From Mycobacterium angelicum (GTDB lineage: Bacteria > Actinomycetota > Actinomycetes > Mycobacteriales > Mycobacteriaceae), in NCBI RefSeq assembly GCF_002086155.1, contig NZ_MVHE01000004.1, positions 124,001-188,000 on the forward strand: a stretch of DNA of 64,000 bases, in the 5' to 3' direction. How positions within the stretch are numbered: position 1 is the first letter of the stretch; the number at the start of each line of letters is the position of its first letter. Below are positions 16,504 to 25,727 of the stretch, one piece after another. The position numbers and the translations under genes are program-made. The notes beneath the pieces were generated by a model that was given only the letters and a program-made list of their open reading frames with translations, was not told the origin of the DNA and made no database searches.

Positions 16504-19305
16504 TCAGTCCGTAGTCGCCACGCCACGCAATTGCCGGCGCGACTTGATGCCCAGCTTCGCGAACACCTTCCTCAGGTGCCACTCCACGGTGTGGGTGCTG
16601 ATGAACAACTGCGCCCCGATCTCGGGGTTGGTCAGTCCTTCGCCGGCCAGCTTGGCGATCTGCGCCTCCTGGGCCGTGAGCTCGCCGGCCGACACCACCG
16701 AGCGCTTGGTCACCTTCTGGCCGGTGACCAGCAGCTCGCGCCGGGCGCGCTCGGCGAAGGCTTCGGCACCCATGCGCGTGAACATCTCATGGGCGGTGTG
16801 CAACTGTTCACGGGCGTCGACGCGGCGATTGCAGCGGCGCAGCCATTCTCCGTAGAGCAGGCGGGCGCGGGCGAGGTGCACGGCGATCCGGGTCCGCCCG
16901 AGCTTGTCGATGGCCTCGCGGTAATCGCGTTCGGCCACCTGGTCGTGGGCCAGCAGGGCTCGGGAACGCGCCAAAACCCCTGCTGCCCAATCGGTTTCGC
17001 TGCTCAACGCCCGCTCTTCGAGCTGGCCGAGCGCATCGCGCGCCGCCTGCGGATCACCGCTTCGAACGCCGGCTTCGATCAGCTCGACGAGGCTCCAGCC
17101 GAACAGGCCCAAATCCTCGTCTTCACATGCCTGCCGGGCAGCACTGAAGGCGTCGTCGTAGCGGCCCAGGCCGTTGTACAACACGGCCTTGGCGTAACCC
17201 GTCAACCCGATTATTCGGCCCTCACCGCGGGCGACTCCGTCGGCAAACGCGGTCTGGATCAGGCTCACGGCGTCCGTCTCGACCCCGCGCAACGCCGCCA
17301 ACAGCACCGAGTGGTATTTCAGCGGCGCGTAACCGGTTGCGGCCGTGATGGCGTTGGCCTCCTCGATCAATGCCGAAGCCGCGGCGAATTCGCCCGCCTG
17401 CGCGTGCACCCCCGCGCGGTAAACCAAGGCGAGCGGGAGCACGGCCAGTGCGCCCGCATCGCGGGCCAGCCGCACCGCGTGGGTGGCGAGTCGATGCCAG
17501 ACGTCGTCGTCCCACAGTTCATGGGCCGCGGACTCCTGCACGATGGGAAAGGCCTGCCAGAACCAGCCCATGATGTCGCCGGCGCTCTGCTCGGCCTGCG
17601 CGTGGATGAGGCTTAGCGCCTCGCGCAGCGCCGACATACTGGCCGCGTGGCCGTCGGTAACGCGCAGTGTGATGCCGTCCAGCAGCAAATCGACCGGCCG
17701 GGCGGGTTTTGGCCCTGGCGGTGCCGAGCGGGCGGCCGTCGCCGTCATGGTAATACCGCCGTGCGGGCACAACCGGCCACCGAACAACGCGGCCCCGACG
17801 GCAGCCAGATACGTCTCCCGCGATTGCGCATCATCAAGTGCCTCAAGCTTTTTGGCGGCATCGAGCAGTCCGGCGGCGGAGTCGGAGACGGTCGGCGCGT
17901 CCGCTTCACCGCTGCGGCTGCGGGCGAAGGCGATCTGCGCGCGCAATTGCGCGACCGTGGCCCGCTGTAGCTCGTCGAGCGTCGCTGATTCTGCAATCGT
18001 CAACAGGTCGTCGGCGGCATCGAAGGCCGCCGCGTCGCGCTTGGCCTGGGCGGCGGCCAGTGCCCGAGCGCCGCGGCGAACGGGGTCCGCGGTCAGCTGG
18101 GTCGCGCGCTCCAGGAAGGCGGCCGCCGCGGCCACCCCGCCGCGGGCTTGCGCGCGTTCGGCGGAGTGCTCGAGTTGGCGGGCCACCGACTCGTCGGGCG
18201 CCGCGGCCGCGATGGCGAGGTGCCAGGCACGCCGGTCGGGATCGGACTCGGAATCGGTGGCCTCGGCCAGCGCGCGATGGGCACGCCGGCGTTGCATCAG
18301 GTCCGCGGCGCGGTATGCCGCCGAACGCACCAGGGGATGGCGGAACCGAACCCGGGTCCCGACGTCGATGAGTCCCGCGGCTTCGGCGCCCGACGCGGCA
18401 TCGGGTGGGATTCCGAGGTTTTCGGCGGCACGCATCAGCAGCGCGGCATCACCGACCGGTTCCGCGGCGGCGGTAAGCAACAGCTGCTGGGTGTGGCTGG
18501 GCAGCGTTTGGATCCGGCGCAGGAACGTCTGCTCGATCTGCCCGGCCAGCGGTCGCGCATCCGGTGGCCCGAAACCTCCGGCCAACTCCTCGACGGTCAG
18601 GCCTTTCGGCAGTTCCAGCAGGGCCAACGGATTTCCCCGCGTCTCGGCGACGATGCGGTCGCGCACCTGGTTGTCCAGCCGGCCCAGGACGACCGAGTCC
18701 AGCAAGGCGCGCGCGTCGCCGGCGGCCAGGCCGGCGACGGTCAGCTCCGACAAGCCGGCGAGCTCGTCGGCCCGCCCGTTCTGGCAGCCGTCGCGCACCG
18801 CGAAGATCATGGCGACGGGCTCGGCGATCAGGCGGCGCGCGACGAACGCGAGTGTTTGAGCCGAGACGTGGTCGATCCACTGCGCGTCGTCGACGACAAA
18901 GATCAGCGGCCGGCGTTCGGCCGCGGCGCCGATCAACGTCAGGACCGCCAGCCCGACCAGAAATCGATCCGCCGGCGACCCGCCTTTGCGGCCGAACGCG
19001 ACGTCCAGCGCGTCGCGCTGCGGAGGAGGCAGCGCATCACTGCAGTCCAGCAGTGGCGCGCAGAGTTGTTGCAACGCGGCAAACGCGAGCTCCATTTCGG
19101 ACTCGACACCCGCAACCCGGGCCTTTTGAAAGCCCGATGCGTTCTCGAAAACGAAGTCAAGGAGCGCGGTCTTGCCGATGCCGGCCTCGCCGCGCAGCAC
19201 GAGCACCTGGCTTTGACCGGAGCGGGCCAGCGACGTCAACCGTTGCAGGGCCGCGCATTCCGCGCGCCGGCCCCGTAAGGACAATGCTCGGTCTGTGTCG
19301 GTCAC
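16504..19305 (-). CDS. LuxR-type transcriptional regulator with N-terminal AAA ATPase (LAL/MalT-like)
   Basis: A 933-residue regulator of the large ATP-binding LuxR type. The N terminus carries Walker A GEAGIGKT (residues 39-46) and a Walker B-like LIFVVDDAQWID. The middle is a long Ala/Leu-rich helical region of TPR type. The C terminus has a LuxR helix-turn-helix: LTAQEAQIAKLAGEGLTNPE followed by STHTVEWHLRKVFAKLG. Such proteins sense ligands or protein partners and activate transcription. The start is GTG 19305. Its promoter region is shared with a divergent SDR gene and carries a palindrome at 19345-19366 that also occurs before the TetR gene at 21208. Confidence 0.88.
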   Translation of the reverse strand: MTDTDRALSLRGRRAECAALQRLTSLARSGQSQVLVLRGEAGIGKTALLDFVFENASGFQKARVAGVESEMELAFAALQQLCAPLLDCSDALPPPQRDALDVAFGRKGGSPADRFLVGLAVLTLIGAAAERRPLIFVVDDAQWIDHVSAQTLAFVARRLIAEPVAMIFAVRDGCQNGRADELAGLSELTVAGLAAGDARALLDSVVLGRLDNQVRDRIVAETRGNPLALLELPKGLTVEELAGGFGPPDARPLAGQIEQTFLRRIQTLPSHTQQLLLTAAAEPVGDAALLMRAAENLGIPPDAASGAEAAGLIDVGTRVRFRHPLVRSAAYRAADLMQRRRAHRALAEATDSESDPDRRAWHLAIAAAAPDESVARQLEHSAERAQARGGVAAAAAFLERATQLTADPVRRGARALAAAQAKRDAAAFDAADDLLTIAESATLDELQRATVAQLRAQIAFARSRSGEADAPTVSDSAAGLLDAAKKLEALDDAQSRETYLAAVGAALFGGRLCPHGGITMTATAARSAPPGPKPARPVDLLLDGITLRVTDGHAASMSALREALSLIHAQAEQSAGDIMGWFWQAFPIVQESAAHELWDDDVWHRLATHAVRLARDAGALAVLPLALVYRAGVHAQAGEFAAASALIEEANAITAATGYAPLKYHSVLLAALRGVETDAVSLIQTAFADGVARGEGRIIGLTGYAKAVLYNGLGRYDDAFSAARQACEDEDLGLFGWSLVELIEAGVRSGDPQAARDALGQLEERALSSETDWAAGVLARSRALLAHDQVAERDYREAIDKLGRTRIAVHLARARLLYGEWLRRCNRRVDAREQLHTAHEMFTRMGAEAFAERARRELLVTGQKVTKRSVVSAGELTAQEAQIAKLAGEGLTNPEIGAQLFISTHTVEWHLRKVFAKLGIKSRRQLRGVATTD

Positions 19306-19344
19306 GATTGTGTTTTGACCTTACCCATTCCATCGTCGGCCGGC

Positions 19345-19366
19345 TTAAATCAACTGCTTGACTTAA
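19345..19366. promoter_or_regulatory. Palindromic operator, copy 1 (TTAAATCAA-N4-TTGACTTAA)
   Basis: TTAAATCAA-CTGC-TTGACTTAA is an inverted repeat with one mismatch between arms. It lies between the divergent LuxR gene (start 19305) and SDR gene (start 19394). A second copy, with identical arms, precedes the TetR gene at 21208. Two matching 9-base arms in this GC-rich DNA make chance unlikely, and a shared TetR operator is the best reading. Confidence 0.7.
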
Positions 19367-19393
19367 TGAGGCCATCGCCGATTAACTCGTCAT

Positions 19394-20200
19394 GTGGTCG
19401 ATGAAATGGCCGGCAAGGTTGCCGTCGTCACCGGCGGGGCCTCCGGGATCGGACGTGGCATCGTGGAGCGCTTCGTTGCCGAGGGCGCCCAGGTGATGAT
19501 CGCCGACGTCGCGCAAGACCTCGGTGCCGGGCTGGCCACTGCGCTGGGACCCGACGCGATGTTCCGGCGCACCGATGTCTCCGACCCCGAACAGGTCGGC
19601 GCGCTGGTCGAAGCTGCCGTCGCGCAGTTCGGTGGCTTGCATGTCATGGTGAACAACGCCGGGATCTCGGGAACCATGCACAACCGATTTCTCGACGACG
19701 ACCTGGCCGACTTCCACCGCATCATGGCGGTCAACGTGCTCGGCGTGATGGCGGGCACCCGGGATGCCGCCCGGCACATGGCTGCCAATGGCGGGGGATC
19801 GATCATCAACGTGAGCTCGATCGGCGGCATCCAGGCCGGCGGTGGTGTGATGACCTACCGAGCGTCGAAAGCGGCCGTCATCCAGTTCACCAAATGCGCG
19901 GCAATTGAGTTGGCGTACTACGAGATTCGGGTGAACGCCATCGCACCGGGCAATATCCCCACTCCGCTGCTGTCGAAGTCGGCGGCGAACCTTGATCCCG
20001 AGGACCTAGAGCGCTTCGAGGCCAGGATTCGTCAGACGATGCGCGACGACCGGCCCCTCAAGCGCGAGGGCACCCCCGACGACATCGCCGAGGCGGCGTT
20101 GTATTTCGCCAACGACCGGTCGCGTTACGTCACCGGGACCGTGCTGCCGGTGGACGGCGGCACGGTCGCGGGCAAGGTGATTCGGTCCCGCAAGCAGTAG
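19394..20200 (+). CDS. SDR-family oxidoreductase
   Basis: A 268-residue short-chain dehydrogenase with TGGASGIG near the N terminus, Asp after the second strand (MIADVAQ, favouring NAD), NNAGISG, SSIGG for the serine, YRASK for Tyr/Lys and LPVDGG at the end. It resembles bacterial glucose/steroid-type SDRs. GTG 19394 is the longest start; ATG 19406 is equally possible. A second SDR follows after 16 bases, giving a two-gene unit that could be controlled from the palindrome at 19345-19366. Confidence 0.83.
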   Translation: MVDEMAGKVAVVTGGASGIGRGIVERFVAEGAQVMIADVAQDLGAGLATALGPDAMFRRTDVSDPEQVGALVEAAVAQFGGLHVMVNNAGISGTMHNRFLDDDLADFHRIMAVNVLGVMAGTRDAARHMAANGGGSIINVSSIGGIQAGGGVMTYRASKAAVIQFTKCAAIELAYYEIRVNAIAPGNIPTPLLSKSAANLDPEDLERFEARIRQTMRDDRPLKREGTPDDIAEAALYFANDRSRYVTGTVLPVDGGTVAGKVIRSRKQ

Positions 20201-20216
20201 GGCCGATACTGGCGCC

Positions 20217-21053
20217 ATGAAGGGATTCAGTGGAAAGGTGGCCGCGGTCACCGGCGCCGGTTCGGGCATCGGGCGGGCTCTCGCGGTGGAACTGGCCAGG
20301 TCGGGTGCGCGGCTGGCGATCAGCGATGTCGACGCCGACGGGCTGCGCGAGACGGAGGAACTTGTCGCGAGCATCGGCGCGCAGGTCCGGTCGGATCGGC
20401 TCGACGTCGCCGAGCGGGCGGCGTTCCTCGCTTACGCCGACACCGTCAACGGGCACTTCGGGACGGTCAACCAGATCTACAACATCGCCGGCATCGCTTT
20501 TCTCGGCGACGTCGAAGTCAGCGGCTTCAAGGACATCGAGAAGGTGATGGACATCGACTTCTGGGGCGTGGTGAACGGGACGAAGGCGTTTTTGCCGCAC
20601 CTGATCGCTTCGGGCGACGGGCACGTCGTCAACATGTCGAGCATGTTCGGGTTGTTCGGCGTGCCGGGGCAAGCCGCCTACAACTCGGCCAAGTTCGCGG
20701 TGCGCGGATTCACCGAGGCGCTGCGCCAGGAAATGGCCATTGCCGGCCGTCCCGTCGCCGTCACGGTCGTGCATCCGGGCTACGTCAAGACCGCGATCGC
20801 GCGCAATGCCGGGCACGCCGAGGGCGTGGATAAGGAATTCGGGGTTCAGTCGTTCAACAAGGTCGCCATCACCAGCCCCGAGAGCGCGGCGCGGATCATC
20901 CTCAAGGCGGTTCGCAAGAAGAAGGCACGCGTGGTGGTGGGCCCGGATGCCAGGGCCATCGAGTTGCTGGTGCGGGCTTTTCCCGCGGGGTATCAGCGGG
21001 TGGTCGGTCCCATGACGGCACGCTTCCAGCCGCGGGATGGCCGCCGAAAGTGA
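20217..21053 (+). CDS. SDR-family oxidoreductase
   Basis: A 278-residue short-chain dehydrogenase with TGAGSGIG, Asp at SDVDADG (NAD preference), YNIAGIA in place of the usual NNAG, MSSMFG for the serine, and YNSAK. The basic C-terminal extension (RKKKARVVVGPDARAIELL) is typical of mycobacterial SDRs of this kind that act on lipid-like substrates. It follows another SDR by 16 bases. A strong hairpin lies just downstream at 21071-21104. Confidence 0.83.
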   Translation: MKGFSGKVAAVTGAGSGIGRALAVELARSGARLAISDVDADGLRETEELVASIGAQVRSDRLDVAERAAFLAYADTVNGHFGTVNQIYNIAGIAFLGDVEVSGFKDIEKVMDIDFWGVVNGTKAFLPHLIASGDGHVVNMSSMFGLFGVPGQAAYNSAKFAVRGFTEALRQEMAIAGRPVAVTVVHPGYVKTAIARNAGHAEGVDKEFGVQSFNKVAITSPESAARIILKAVRKKKARVVVGPDARAIELLVRAFPAGYQRVVGPMTARFQPRDGRRK

Positions 21054-21070
21054 CGCTGCAGTCGCGTTCG

Positions 21071-21104
21071 GCGCCGAGCGTGACTGTGGCGTGACGCTCG
21101 GCGC
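21071..21104. terminator. Perfect 11-bp-stem hairpin after SDR gene
   Basis: GCGCCGAGCGT and ACGCTCGGCGC form a perfect stem around a 12-base loop, starting 18 bases after the SDR stop. There is no T-tract, so it is either an actinobacterial-style hairpin terminator or a dispersed repeat. The core CGAGCGTGA resembles the other inverted repeats at 41710, 52359 and 61636. Confidence 0.55.
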
Positions 21105-21157
21105 GAGGCGAGGCGAGGCGGCGAGGCGAGGGGAGAGGCGAGGCGACGCGGCGAGGA
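21103..21157. repeat. GCGAG-rich short tandem repeat
   Basis: An imperfect run of GCGAG/GGCGAGG units fills the space between the hairpin and the operator upstream of the TetR gene. It has no open frame of note. The repeat is purine-biased and may have arisen by slippage. Confidence 0.7.
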
Positions 21158-21158
21158 T

Positions 21159-21180
21159 TTAAATCAATCGCTTGACTTAA
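21159..21180. promoter_or_regulatory. Palindromic operator, copy 2 (TTAAATCAA-N4-TTGACTTAA)
   Basis: TTAAATCAA-TCGC-TTGACTTAA has the same arms and spacing as the copy at 19345-19366 and stands 28 bases before the TetR ATG. The right arm contains TTGACT, so it may overlap a -35 element. Autoregulation by the TetR protein is the simplest explanation. Confidence 0.7.
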
Positions 21181-21207
21181 TACGCCATAGCGCGGTTGAC
21201 TGGCGTA

Positions 21208-21864
21208 ATGACCACACTCGGTCGGCCAGTGCGCAGCGAGCGGGCCAATTCCACCCAGGAGGCAATCCTGGTGGCCGCCGAGCGGCTGTTCGCCGAACAC
21301 GGCGTGTTCGCGGTGTCCAACAGGCAGGTGAGCGAGGCCGCCGGGCAGGGCAACAACGCCGCGGTCGGCTATCACTTCGGCACCAAGGCCGATCTGGTCC
21401 GCGCGATCGAGCACAAGCACCGCGGGCCCGTTGAGGAGCTGCGCGAACAAATGGTGGGCGCGCTGCCCGAATCGGCGCAGATGCGGGATTGGGTGGCCTG
21501 TCTGGTGCGGCCGCTCACCGACCATTTAGCGGCGCTGGGCAACCCCACCTGGTATGCGCGTTTTGCCGCGCAGGCAATGACCGATCCCGCCTACCAGAAC
21601 ATCATCGTCAAGGATGCGCTCAGCTCGCCGTCGTTGGTTCAGGTCATCGACGGCATCAACAGCTGCCTGCCCGATCTGCCGGTCGATGTCCGCTTCGAGC
21701 GAAACATCATGGCCCGCAACTTGTTAATGCATACCTGCGCAGACCTCGAGCGCGCGCTCGCGACGGGCACTTCGGCGCCTCGGCGTTCATGGCGGACCGC
21801 GGCGACGGGCCTCATCGACGCGATCGTGGGCCTGTGGCTGGCGCCGGTGACCCCACCGGAGTGA
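21208..21864 (+). CDS. TetR-family transcriptional regulator
   Basis: A 218-residue TetR protein. The N-terminal helix-turn-helix has AILVAAERLFAEHGVFAVSNRQVSEAAGQGNNAAVGYHFG, given here only as its blocks AILVAAERLFAEHG and YHFGTKADLV. ATG 21208 is preferred to TTG 21196. It heads a plus-strand run (ferredoxin, P450, amidohydrolase, two M24 proteins, SDR) and has a 22-base palindrome just upstream. It probably controls this run and, through the copy at 19345, the neighbouring SDR and LuxR genes. Ligand unknown. Confidence 0.87.
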   Translation: MTTLGRPVRSERANSTQEAILVAAERLFAEHGVFAVSNRQVSEAAGQGNNAAVGYHFGTKADLVRAIEHKHRGPVEELREQMVGALPESAQMRDWVACLVRPLTDHLAALGNPTWYARFAAQAMTDPAYQNIIVKDALSSPSLVQVIDGINSCLPDLPVDVRFERNIMARNLLMHTCADLERALATGTSAPRRSWRTAATGLIDAIVGLWLAPVTPPE

Positions 21865-21877
21865 ATGGACCTCGAAG

Positions 21878-22072
21878 ATGAAAGTGACTGTCAACCAAGA
21901 CATCTGCGCATCATCCGGCAATTGCGTCATGAACGCTCCGGAAATCTTCGACCAGCGCGACGAGGACGGCGTCGTGGTGCTGCTCAACGACCATCCGCCG
22001 GCCGAACATGCCGAAGGCGCCCGCAGAGCTGCCGCCCTGTGTCCGGCGATGGCGATCCAGATCGAGGAGTGA
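21878..22072 (+). CDS. 3Fe-4S-type ferredoxin, P450 partner
   Basis: A 64-residue small ferredoxin. The cluster motif is CASSGNC near residue 10, with a further Cys in the middle region lost to the APEIF segment, and LCPAMAI near the end. In P450-linked ferredoxins the position between the first two cysteines, often His, decides cluster properties; here it is Ser. It starts 13 bases after the TetR stop and ends four bases before the P450 start, so it very likely delivers electrons to that P450. Confidence 0.87.
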   Translation: MKVTVNQDICASSGNCVMNAPEIFDQRDEDGVVVLLNDHPPAEHAEGARRAAALCPAMAIQIEE

Positions 22073-22075
22073 GGC

Positions 22076-23308
22076 GTGTCCGACACACTGGCGACAACCA
22101 CAACCGGCATCCCGGAGTACCCGATGGCCCGCGCGGCGGGCTGCCCCTTCGCCCCACCGCCGGACGTCATGTCACTGGCAGAAGCCAAGCCGCTCAGCCG
22201 AGTCCGGATTTGGGACGGCAGCACGCCGTGGCTCATCACCGGCTACGAGGAATGCCGTGAGCTGTTCTCCGATTCCCGGGTCAGCGTGGACGACCGGACG
22301 CCCGGATTTCCACACTGGAACGCGGGCATGCTGTCCACGGTGCACAAGCGGCCGCGTTCGGTGTTCACCGCGGACGGCGAAGAGCACACCCGATTCCGGC
22401 GCATGTTGTCAAAACCGTTCACCTTCAAGCGAGTTGAAGGCCTGCGCCCGACCATCCAAGAGATCACTAACGACCACATCGACGCGATGCTGGCCGGACC
22501 GCAGCCGGCCGACATCGTCACCGCACTGGCGCTGCCGGTGCCGTCGCTGGTGATCAGCGAGCTGTTGGGGGTGCCCTACCAGGACGCCGAGATGTTCCAG
22601 CATCACGCCAACGTGGGCCTGGCCCGCTACGCCACCGGCGAGGACACCGTCAAAGGCGCGACGAGTCTGCACAAGTACCTCGCTGCGCTGGTCGAGGCCA
22701 AGATGGAGACGCCAGCAGAAGACGCCGTCTCCGATCTGGCCGAGCGGGTCAAGGCCGGCGAACTAAGCGTCAAGGAGGCTGCGCAACTCAGTACCGGCCT
22801 GCTGATCGCCGGGCACGAGACCACTGCCAACATGATCGGCCTGGGAGTGCTTGCGCTGCTGGAAAATCCGGACCAGGCCGCTGTCCTGCGCGAGGCCGAA
22901 GACCCCAAGATCGTCGCCAACGCGGTCGAAGAACTACTGCGCTACCTCAGCATCATCCAGAACGGCCAGCGCCGCGTGGCGCTCGAAGACATCCGCATCG
23001 CCGGCGAAACGATCTACGCCGGCGACGGCATCATCATCGACCTGGCGCCGGCCAACTGGGATCCCGACGCCTTCACCGAACCCGACCGGTTGTACCTGCA
23101 TCGCTCGGGGGCCGACCGCAACGTCGCATTCGGCTACGGCCGGCACCAATGTGTGGGCCAGCAGTTGGCCCGCGCCGAACTGCAGATCGTCTACCGCACG
23201 CTGTTGCGCCGCGTTCCCACGCTGGCCCTGGCCGTACCAGTCGCCGACATTCCGTTCAAGCACGACCGGCTCGCGTACGGAGTGTACGAGCTGCCGGTCA
23301 CCTGGTGA
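22076..23308 (+). CDS. Cytochrome P450
   Basis: A 410-residue soluble bacterial P450. The I-helix oxygen motif is AGHETTAN, the K-helix ExxR is EELLR, and the heme loop is FGYGRHQCVG with Cys359 as thiolate ligand. The N terminus (YPMARAAGCPFAPP) resembles CYP105-like and related actinobacterial families. It would hydroxylate a hydrophobic substrate using the ferredoxin encoded just upstream. The GTG start follows GGAG. Its stop overlaps a possible GTG of the next frame. Confidence 0.9.
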   Translation: MSDTLATTTTGIPEYPMARAAGCPFAPPPDVMSLAEAKPLSRVRIWDGSTPWLITGYEECRELFSDSRVSVDDRTPGFPHWNAGMLSTVHKRPRSVFTADGEEHTRFRRMLSKPFTFKRVEGLRPTIQEITNDHIDAMLAGPQPADIVTALALPVPSLVISELLGVPYQDAEMFQHHANVGLARYATGEDTVKGATSLHKYLAALVEAKMETPAEDAVSDLAERVKAGELSVKEAAQLSTGLLIAGHETTANMIGLGVLALLENPDQAAVLREAEDPKIVANAVEELLRYLSIIQNGQRRVALEDIRIAGETIYAGDGIIIDLAPANWDPDAFTEPDRLYLHRSGADRNVAFGYGRHQCVGQQLARAELQIVYRTLLRRVPTLALAVPVADIPFKHDRLAYGVYELPVTW

Positions 23309-23346
23309 GCACCTTCGAAAACGCCGATCCGAATGGAGGGGCCGTC

Positions 23347-24513
23347 ATGTCGACGCCGACCGTTTCGCTCTACCCGCCCGAAGGCTTTGGCGCACCGAAG
23401 GATCGCCGCGGTCACGCCGACGGCAGTGACGTCGGTTTGCCCGAAGGGACCGTCGTCTTCTCCGCGGACAACCACATCTCCCTGGCCGCCGACATCTTCT
23501 ACGAACGGTTTCCCGACGAACTCAAGGAGAAGGCGCCGCGCATCTGGTACGAGGACGGCGCCTACCAAGTGGGGCGCAAGGGGCAGTCGTTCCTGCCGGG
23601 TGACTTCAGCGCCGTGCTCATGCAGTACGACGACCTGCCCGGAGCTGCCAGCACCAACATCGAGGCCCGCATCCAGGAACTGCACGAGGACGGCGTCGAC
23701 AAGGAACTCGCCTTCCCCAATGCGGTGCTGGCGTTATTTCACTACCCGGACAAGAAACTTCGCGAACTCGCGTTCCGCATTTACAACGAATACCTCGCCG
23801 AACTCCAGGAACGGTCCAACGGGCACTTCTACGGCGCCGGACTGATCAACTGGTGGGATCCGGAAGGAACCCGCCGGACACTGGAAGAGCTGAAGTCGTT
23901 GAGGCTCAAGACGTTTCTGATGCCGCTCAACCCGGGTAAGGATGACGAGGGTAATCCGATCGACTACGCCAGCACCACCATGAGCGCGGTGTGGGACGAG
24001 ATCGAGGCCTCCGGCGTTCCGGTCACCCACCACATCGGAGAGACCCCGCCCAAGAGTCCGTGCGAATTCAACAGTGTGGTCGTGGGCATGATGATCAACA
24101 TCGACGGCTTCCGGGAGACGTTCTCCAAGTACATCTTCGGCGGCATCCTCGATCAGCACCCGGCGCTGCGCATCGGCTGGTTCGAGGGCGGAATCGCCTG
24201 GGTGCCTTGGGCTTTGCAGGATGCCGAACACCTGGTGGCGTCGTATCAGCACATGTTCAACCGGCCGCTCGAGCACGACGTGCGCTACTACTGGGACAAG
24301 CACATGAGCGCCTCGTTCATGGTCGATCCGCTGGGGCTGGAGCTGATCGACCGGATCGGGGTCGGCAAGGTCATGTGGTCGTCGGATTACCCGCACAACG
24401 AAAGCACCTACGGCTACTCCGAAAAGTCCTTGGCCGCGGTCGTCAACGCCGTCGGGCCGGAGAACGCCGCGCGGATAGTCAGCGGAAACATCACCGAATT
24501 CCTGGGACTGTGA
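23347..24513 (+). CDS. Amidohydrolase-2 family protein
   Basis: A 388-residue TIM-barrel metal-dependent hydrolase or decarboxylase of the Amidohydrolase-2/ACMSD group. SADNHIS replaces the strict HxH near the N terminus; later blocks are VTHHIGE, RIGWFEGG and the C-terminal MWSSDYPHNES, which holds the conserved Asp. Members act as decarboxylases or hydrolases on aromatic or alicyclic acids. ATG 23347 follows GGAGGGG at 23335-23341; a GTG at 23305 overlapping the P450 stop is the alternative. It stands between a P450 and peptidase-like genes in one operon. Confidence 0.8.
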   Translation: MSTPTVSLYPPEGFGAPKDRRGHADGSDVGLPEGTVVFSADNHISLAADIFYERFPDELKEKAPRIWYEDGAYQVGRKGQSFLPGDFSAVLMQYDDLPGAASTNIEARIQELHEDGVDKELAFPNAVLALFHYPDKKLRELAFRIYNEYLAELQERSNGHFYGAGLINWWDPEGTRRTLEELKSLRLKTFLMPLNPGKDDEGNPIDYASTTMSAVWDEIEASGVPVTHHIGETPPKSPCEFNSVVVGMMINIDGFRETFSKYIFGGILDQHPALRIGWFEGGIAWVPWALQDAEHLVASYQHMFNRPLEHDVRYYWDKHMSASFMVDPLGLELIDRIGVGKVMWSSDYPHNESTYGYSEKSLAAVVNAVGPENAARIVSGNITEFLGL

Positions 24514-25727
24514 CCACTTTTGCGCAAGCGATTCCGGAGACTCCGGATCTGAGCCGCATGCGCCGGGAGACCGGCGCCCGGCTGCGGACCGCCATGGCCG
24601 AACGCGGTATTGATGCAATGGTGCTGCTGGGCAATAACGCCGTGGTGTATGCCACCGGAACAAGTTGGCCACTGGGCGATGCCGGGCTGTCCCATGTCGA
24701 GCGGCCGGTGGCCGTGGTGCTGGCCGATGATGAGTGGCCGCACCTGTTTCTGCCGTTTCGGGAGGGTGTGGCGCACGAGTCGGACTTGCCCGCCGATCAC
24801 CTGCACGGACCCGTCTATCTCGAATTCGACGAAGGCGTGGACAATTTCGGGCGCCGACTGGCAGATCTGATCCCCGGCGGTGCGGCGATCGCGGTCGACG
24901 AACTCACTGGCGCCATGTCGCGGGCCCGAAAAGTATTGTTCGGCAACGGTTCTCCATCGGATGCCACTGCCGTCGTCAGCGCCGCCAAGGTGATCAAGAC
25001 GCCCGACGAACTGGCCTGCATCCGCACGGCGGTGCGGATCACCGACGAGGCCATGGTGGAAGTCCACCGGGCACTGGCGCCGGGCATCCGCCAGATCGAC
25101 CTGTCCGCACGGTTTCTGCGCCGGGCGTTCGAGTTGGGCGCCACGGCCAGCATGCTCGAGCCGATCTGGCAGGTGATGCCGCACAGCAAGGCCGAGGGCG
25201 TATGGACCACACACGGCGACCTGGCGCTGCCGTTGCTCACCACCGAACGGGAACTGGCCGAGGGCGACGTGCTGTGGACCGACGTCAGCATCACCTACCG
25301 CGGCTACTGTTCGGACTTCGGCCGAACCTGGATCGTCGGGCGCGATCCCACCCCGCGGCAGCAGGCGCAGTTCGACAAATGGCACGAGATCATGTCCGCG
25401 GTCGTGGGCGTGGCCCGTGCGGGCGTTACGGCCGCGGATCTAGGTCGCGCCGCGACCGCGGCCAATGGCGGCGCCAAGCCGTGGCTGCCACACTTCTACC
25501 TGGGCCACGGCATCGGCGTGAACGCCGCCGAAATGCCGATGATCGGGACGGATCTCGGCGAGGAGTTCGACGAGAACTTCGTCCTGCAACCGGGCATGGT
25601 GTTGGTGCTGGAGCCGGTGGTGTGGGAAGACGGGACCGGCGGCTACCGCAGCGAAGAAGTACTGGTGATCACCGAGGAAGGCGCGACACGGTTGACCAAC
25701 TACCCCTATGACCCATATGTCAGTTGA
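24510..25727 (+). CDS. M24-family metallopeptidase (Xaa-Pro peptidase/creatinase fold)
   Basis: A 405-residue protein with an N-terminal creatinase-type domain and a C-terminal pita-bread domain. All five metal ligands of the M24 family are visible: Asp258 and Asp269 in TDVSITYRGYCSDFG, His333 in LGHGIGV, Glu368 in LEPVVW and Glu382 in RSEEVL. It could cleave an Xaa-Pro or amide-like bond. GTG 24510 overlaps the upstream stop. A degenerate paralogue follows directly with a 20-base overlap, so the two may form a complex. Confidence 0.85.
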   Translation: MTTFAQAIPETPDLSRMRRETGARLRTAMAERGIDAMVLLGNNAVVYATGTSWPLGDAGLSHVERPVAVVLADDEWPHLFLPFREGVAHESDLPADHLHGPVYLEFDEGVDNFGRRLADLIPGGAAIAVDELTGAMSRARKVLFGNGSPSDATAVVSAAKVIKTPDELACIRTAVRITDEAMVEVHRALAPGIRQIDLSARFLRRAFELGATASMLEPIWQVMPHSKAEGVWTTHGDLALPLLTTERELAEGDVLWTDVSITYRGYCSDFGRTWIVGRDPTPRQQAQFDKWHEIMSAVVGVARAGVTAADLGRAATAANGGAKPWLPHFYLGHGIGVNAAEMPMIGTDLGEEFDENFVLQPGMVLVLEPVVWEDGTGGYRSEEVLVITEEGATRLTNYPYDPYVS

